Below are positions 20,297 through 21,747 of a stretch of DNA of 21,747 bases, piece after piece (within the stretch, counting starts at the first letter, position 1; the number at the start of each line of letters is the position of its first letter). This DNA is from CAYLJJ01 sp964384025 (lineage in GTDB: Bacteria > Myxococcota_A > Bradymonadia > UBA7976 > UBA1532). The notes under the pieces are model-generated. The model made no database searches and was not told the origin of the DNA. It worked only from the letters and a program-made list of their open reading frames with translations. The position numbers and the translations under genes are program-made. The stretch spans positions 1-21,747 of the forward strand of contig CAYLJJ010000097.1 in assembly GCA_964384025.1 (NCBI GenBank), given 5' to 3'.

Positions 20297-21747
20297 TCAG
20301 CGCTTAACTATGCCCATATCGACATAGGCCCCATCCTGCATGATCACAAAGGGGCGCTCCTCAAAGCTCAGCTTCCCTTTGCCGTCATGTTGCAGGATCT
20401 GCATCTTCCCTGCGCCATAGCCCATAGGACCTCGGCGATAGTAATGAGCCTTCAGCTTATAAGGAGCCGCTTTGGGATCGTGGATGGTGAAGCACTCAGG
20501 GCCATAGCCAGTGGTCACATCGGCGTAAAGCTCTCCACCGGTAGCCAAGCTGCGGCGAGAGTAGTAGGCATGGTTAAAGTGCTTGTCGAAGATATGGAAA
20601 TCTACGTCGTTGGAGTCGGTCTCCCAAGTCAAGATAAAGCGCATCTGCTTTGAGTTGTCTGGGCGTAGGTTATAGCGCTCCAGGCGCTTCTTGATCTCCC
20701 CCTTCCGCTTGGGCTCAGCGGCGATCCAAGCGGCAGCGATCAGCTGAGCATCCTCTTGAAGGATGCGGACCACGCCAGGGAAGCGATTCTCAACACGACG
20801 AGCGCCGATACCTGAGAGGGCGACGTTGAGGGCCTCCTCATAGCGCCCTAAGCGAACCTGGACCATAGAAAGTTGGTGATAGATCGAAGGATGATCTGGG
20901 CGCTGTTCCTGAGCGACCTGATAGTCATCTGCGGCCAACGAGAGCCCAACATCCCCCAAGGTCTCTAACCAGTTGCCCGCTAGACGACGCATATCAGCAC
21001 GAGAGGGATAGAGATCCAGGATGCTGCCAAAGGCACGGGCGGCTCCCGCTCGATCTCCCGTTGCGCTCAAGCTGCGGCCCAGCGCAACCAGGGCGAGGAG
21101 GTCGCTGGGATCTTTGGCTCGCCAGGCCCAGGCGCTCTTGAGGGCTTGTTTAACGCGACCCTTTTTGAGCAACCTGTCGATCTTGGCCATCTCGCCCGAG
21201 AGCGCTGAGCGACCCTTCTCGATATCTCGCAGCTCTCTACGACCTTGACTCTCTCCTGTAGGTGCGGCGATCTGTTGGACAACAGGGGTCGGAGGAGATG
21301 CAGGGGCTCTCATTCGAGCGACGGTTGCTGGGGGAGAGAGCTGATCGCGAGCCACCGGATCTTGTATCGGGACAAGCACAGGTTCAGCTTCAATAGGTTG
21401 AGGAGCTCCCGCGAAGCTGTCCAAAGGCGCTCCCTCTCCTCTTAGATCTCCTTGAACGCTGCCTGGAGCCTCTTCACCTGCGGCGGCTAGATCTGCGAGG
21501 GGCATTTCACCGATATCTGCAGCCGCACCGCTCTTCTTGGCCATGGCAAACTCATCACCATCCATGGTCAACTCCTCCTCCTCTGTCGCCGCGAGGCCCT
21601 TTTCAAAGTCGCTCTCTTCAAGCTGCCCCCCCTTCAGCTCTTTTTCATTCTCAACCTGATCCTTCTGTCGAGGGGCGTTGCGCTTGGGTGGTGGAGGAGG
21701 AGCGATGGCGATCTGTGTTCGCTTGGCAACCTCAACGCCGGTGGCGC
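20297..21747 (-). CDS. 3' part of a TPR and DUF2135 protein, running off the right edge
   Basis: The frame is open all the way to 21747 with no better start than internal ATG/TTG codons, so this is the C-terminal 482 residues of a longer protein. It first shows a Pro/Lys and Glu-rich spacer (APPPPPKRN, ATEEEELTMDGDEF) and low-complexity linkers, then TPR-like helical pairs (KGRVKQALKSAWAWRAKDP, LVALGRSLSATGDRAGAARAFGSILDLYP, MVQVRLGRYEEALNVALSGI). The last 110 residues match DUF2135: FILTWETDSNDVDFHIFD, GGELYADVTTGYGPECFTIHDPKAAPYKLKAHYY, FEERPFVIMQDGAYVDMG. DUF2135 often ends proteins that begin with VIT and von Willebrand factor A domains, so a VIT/VWA N-terminus beyond the window is likely but unseen. 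It ends 50 bp before the operon start at 20246 and may lead that operon. Confidence 0.85.
   Translation of the reverse strand, partial: ATGVEVAKRTQIAIAPPPPPKRNAPRQKDQVENEKELKGGQLEESDFEKGLAATEEEELTMDGDEFAMAKKSGAAADIGEMPLADLAAAGEEAPGSVQGDLRGEGAPLDSFAGAPQPIEAEPVLVPIQDPVARDQLSPPATVARMRAPASPPTPVVQQIAAPTGESQGRRELRDIEKGRSALSGEMAKIDRLLKKGRVKQALKSAWAWRAKDPSDLLALVALGRSLSATGDRAGAARAFGSILDLYPSRADMRRLAGNWLETLGDVGLSLAADDYQVAQEQRPDHPSIYHQLSMVQVRLGRYEEALNVALSGIGARRVENRFPGVVRILQEDAQLIAAAWIAAEPKRKGEIKKRLERYNLRPDNSKQMRFILTWETDSNDVDFHIFDKHFNHAYYSRRSLATGGELYADVTTGYGPECFTIHDPKAAPYKLKAHYYRRGPMGYGAGKMQILQHDGKGKLSFEERPFVIMQDGAYVDMGIVKR

Overview
The window looks like chromosomal DNA of a predatory or free-living deltaproteobacterial lineage (Myxococcota or Bradymonadota type). 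This is inferred from style, not from a marker gene. The signs are many lipoproteins with an LxGC lipobox followed by acidic Asp/Ala-rich linkers, a Ser/Thr kinase with C-terminal PEGA domains, a sulfatase-modifying-factor-like lipoprotein, a Cys-rich Sel1-repeat protein, and C-x5-C-xG-xx-C-type modules. No rRNA, tRNA, CRISPR array, intact transposase or defence system was found.

Layout. Positions 27-1388 (minus) hold an anchored or secreted protein of unknown function with an 84-bp internal tandem duplication. Positions 1434-about 2070 (minus) hold the frameshifted 3' remains of a DUF4139 (MuiA-like) gene, next to an AT-rich stretch carrying a 90-bp element with 18-bp perfect terminal inverted repeats. 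Then come a Bax-inhibitor-1-like membrane protein (minus) and, divergently, a formylglycine-generating-enzyme-like lipoprotein, a Ser/Thr kinase with three PEGA domains and an overlapping orphan lipoprotein gene (all plus). A convergent lipoprotein gene follows (8319-9290, minus). From its 5' side, across a 185-bp divergent spacer with a clean palindrome, runs a small two-helix membrane protein plus a sodium:solute symporter (plus), a Sel1-repeat protein, and a pair of unrecognised envelope proteins.

The right third is one minus-strand, apparently translationally coupled operon read from 20246 down to 13813: a single-helix envelope protein, a GT39-like glycosyltransferase with a Cys-rich loop insert, an SMP-30-like propeller lipoprotein, NAD kinase, and a membrane-anchored MutS-family ATPase. 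Most junctions are 4-nt ATGA/GTGA overlaps. The far right edge holds the 3' part of a TPR plus DUF2135 protein that runs off the window.

Most genes encode envelope functions: surface sensing and signalling (kinase), transport, cell-surface glycosylation and lipoproteins. The best candidates for something undescribed are the NAD kinase/membrane MutS-like pairing, the Cys-module insertion in the glycosyltransferase, the unrecognised pair at 12386-13705, and the inverted-repeat element beside the pseudogene. None of these amounts to a demonstrated new system from sequence alone.
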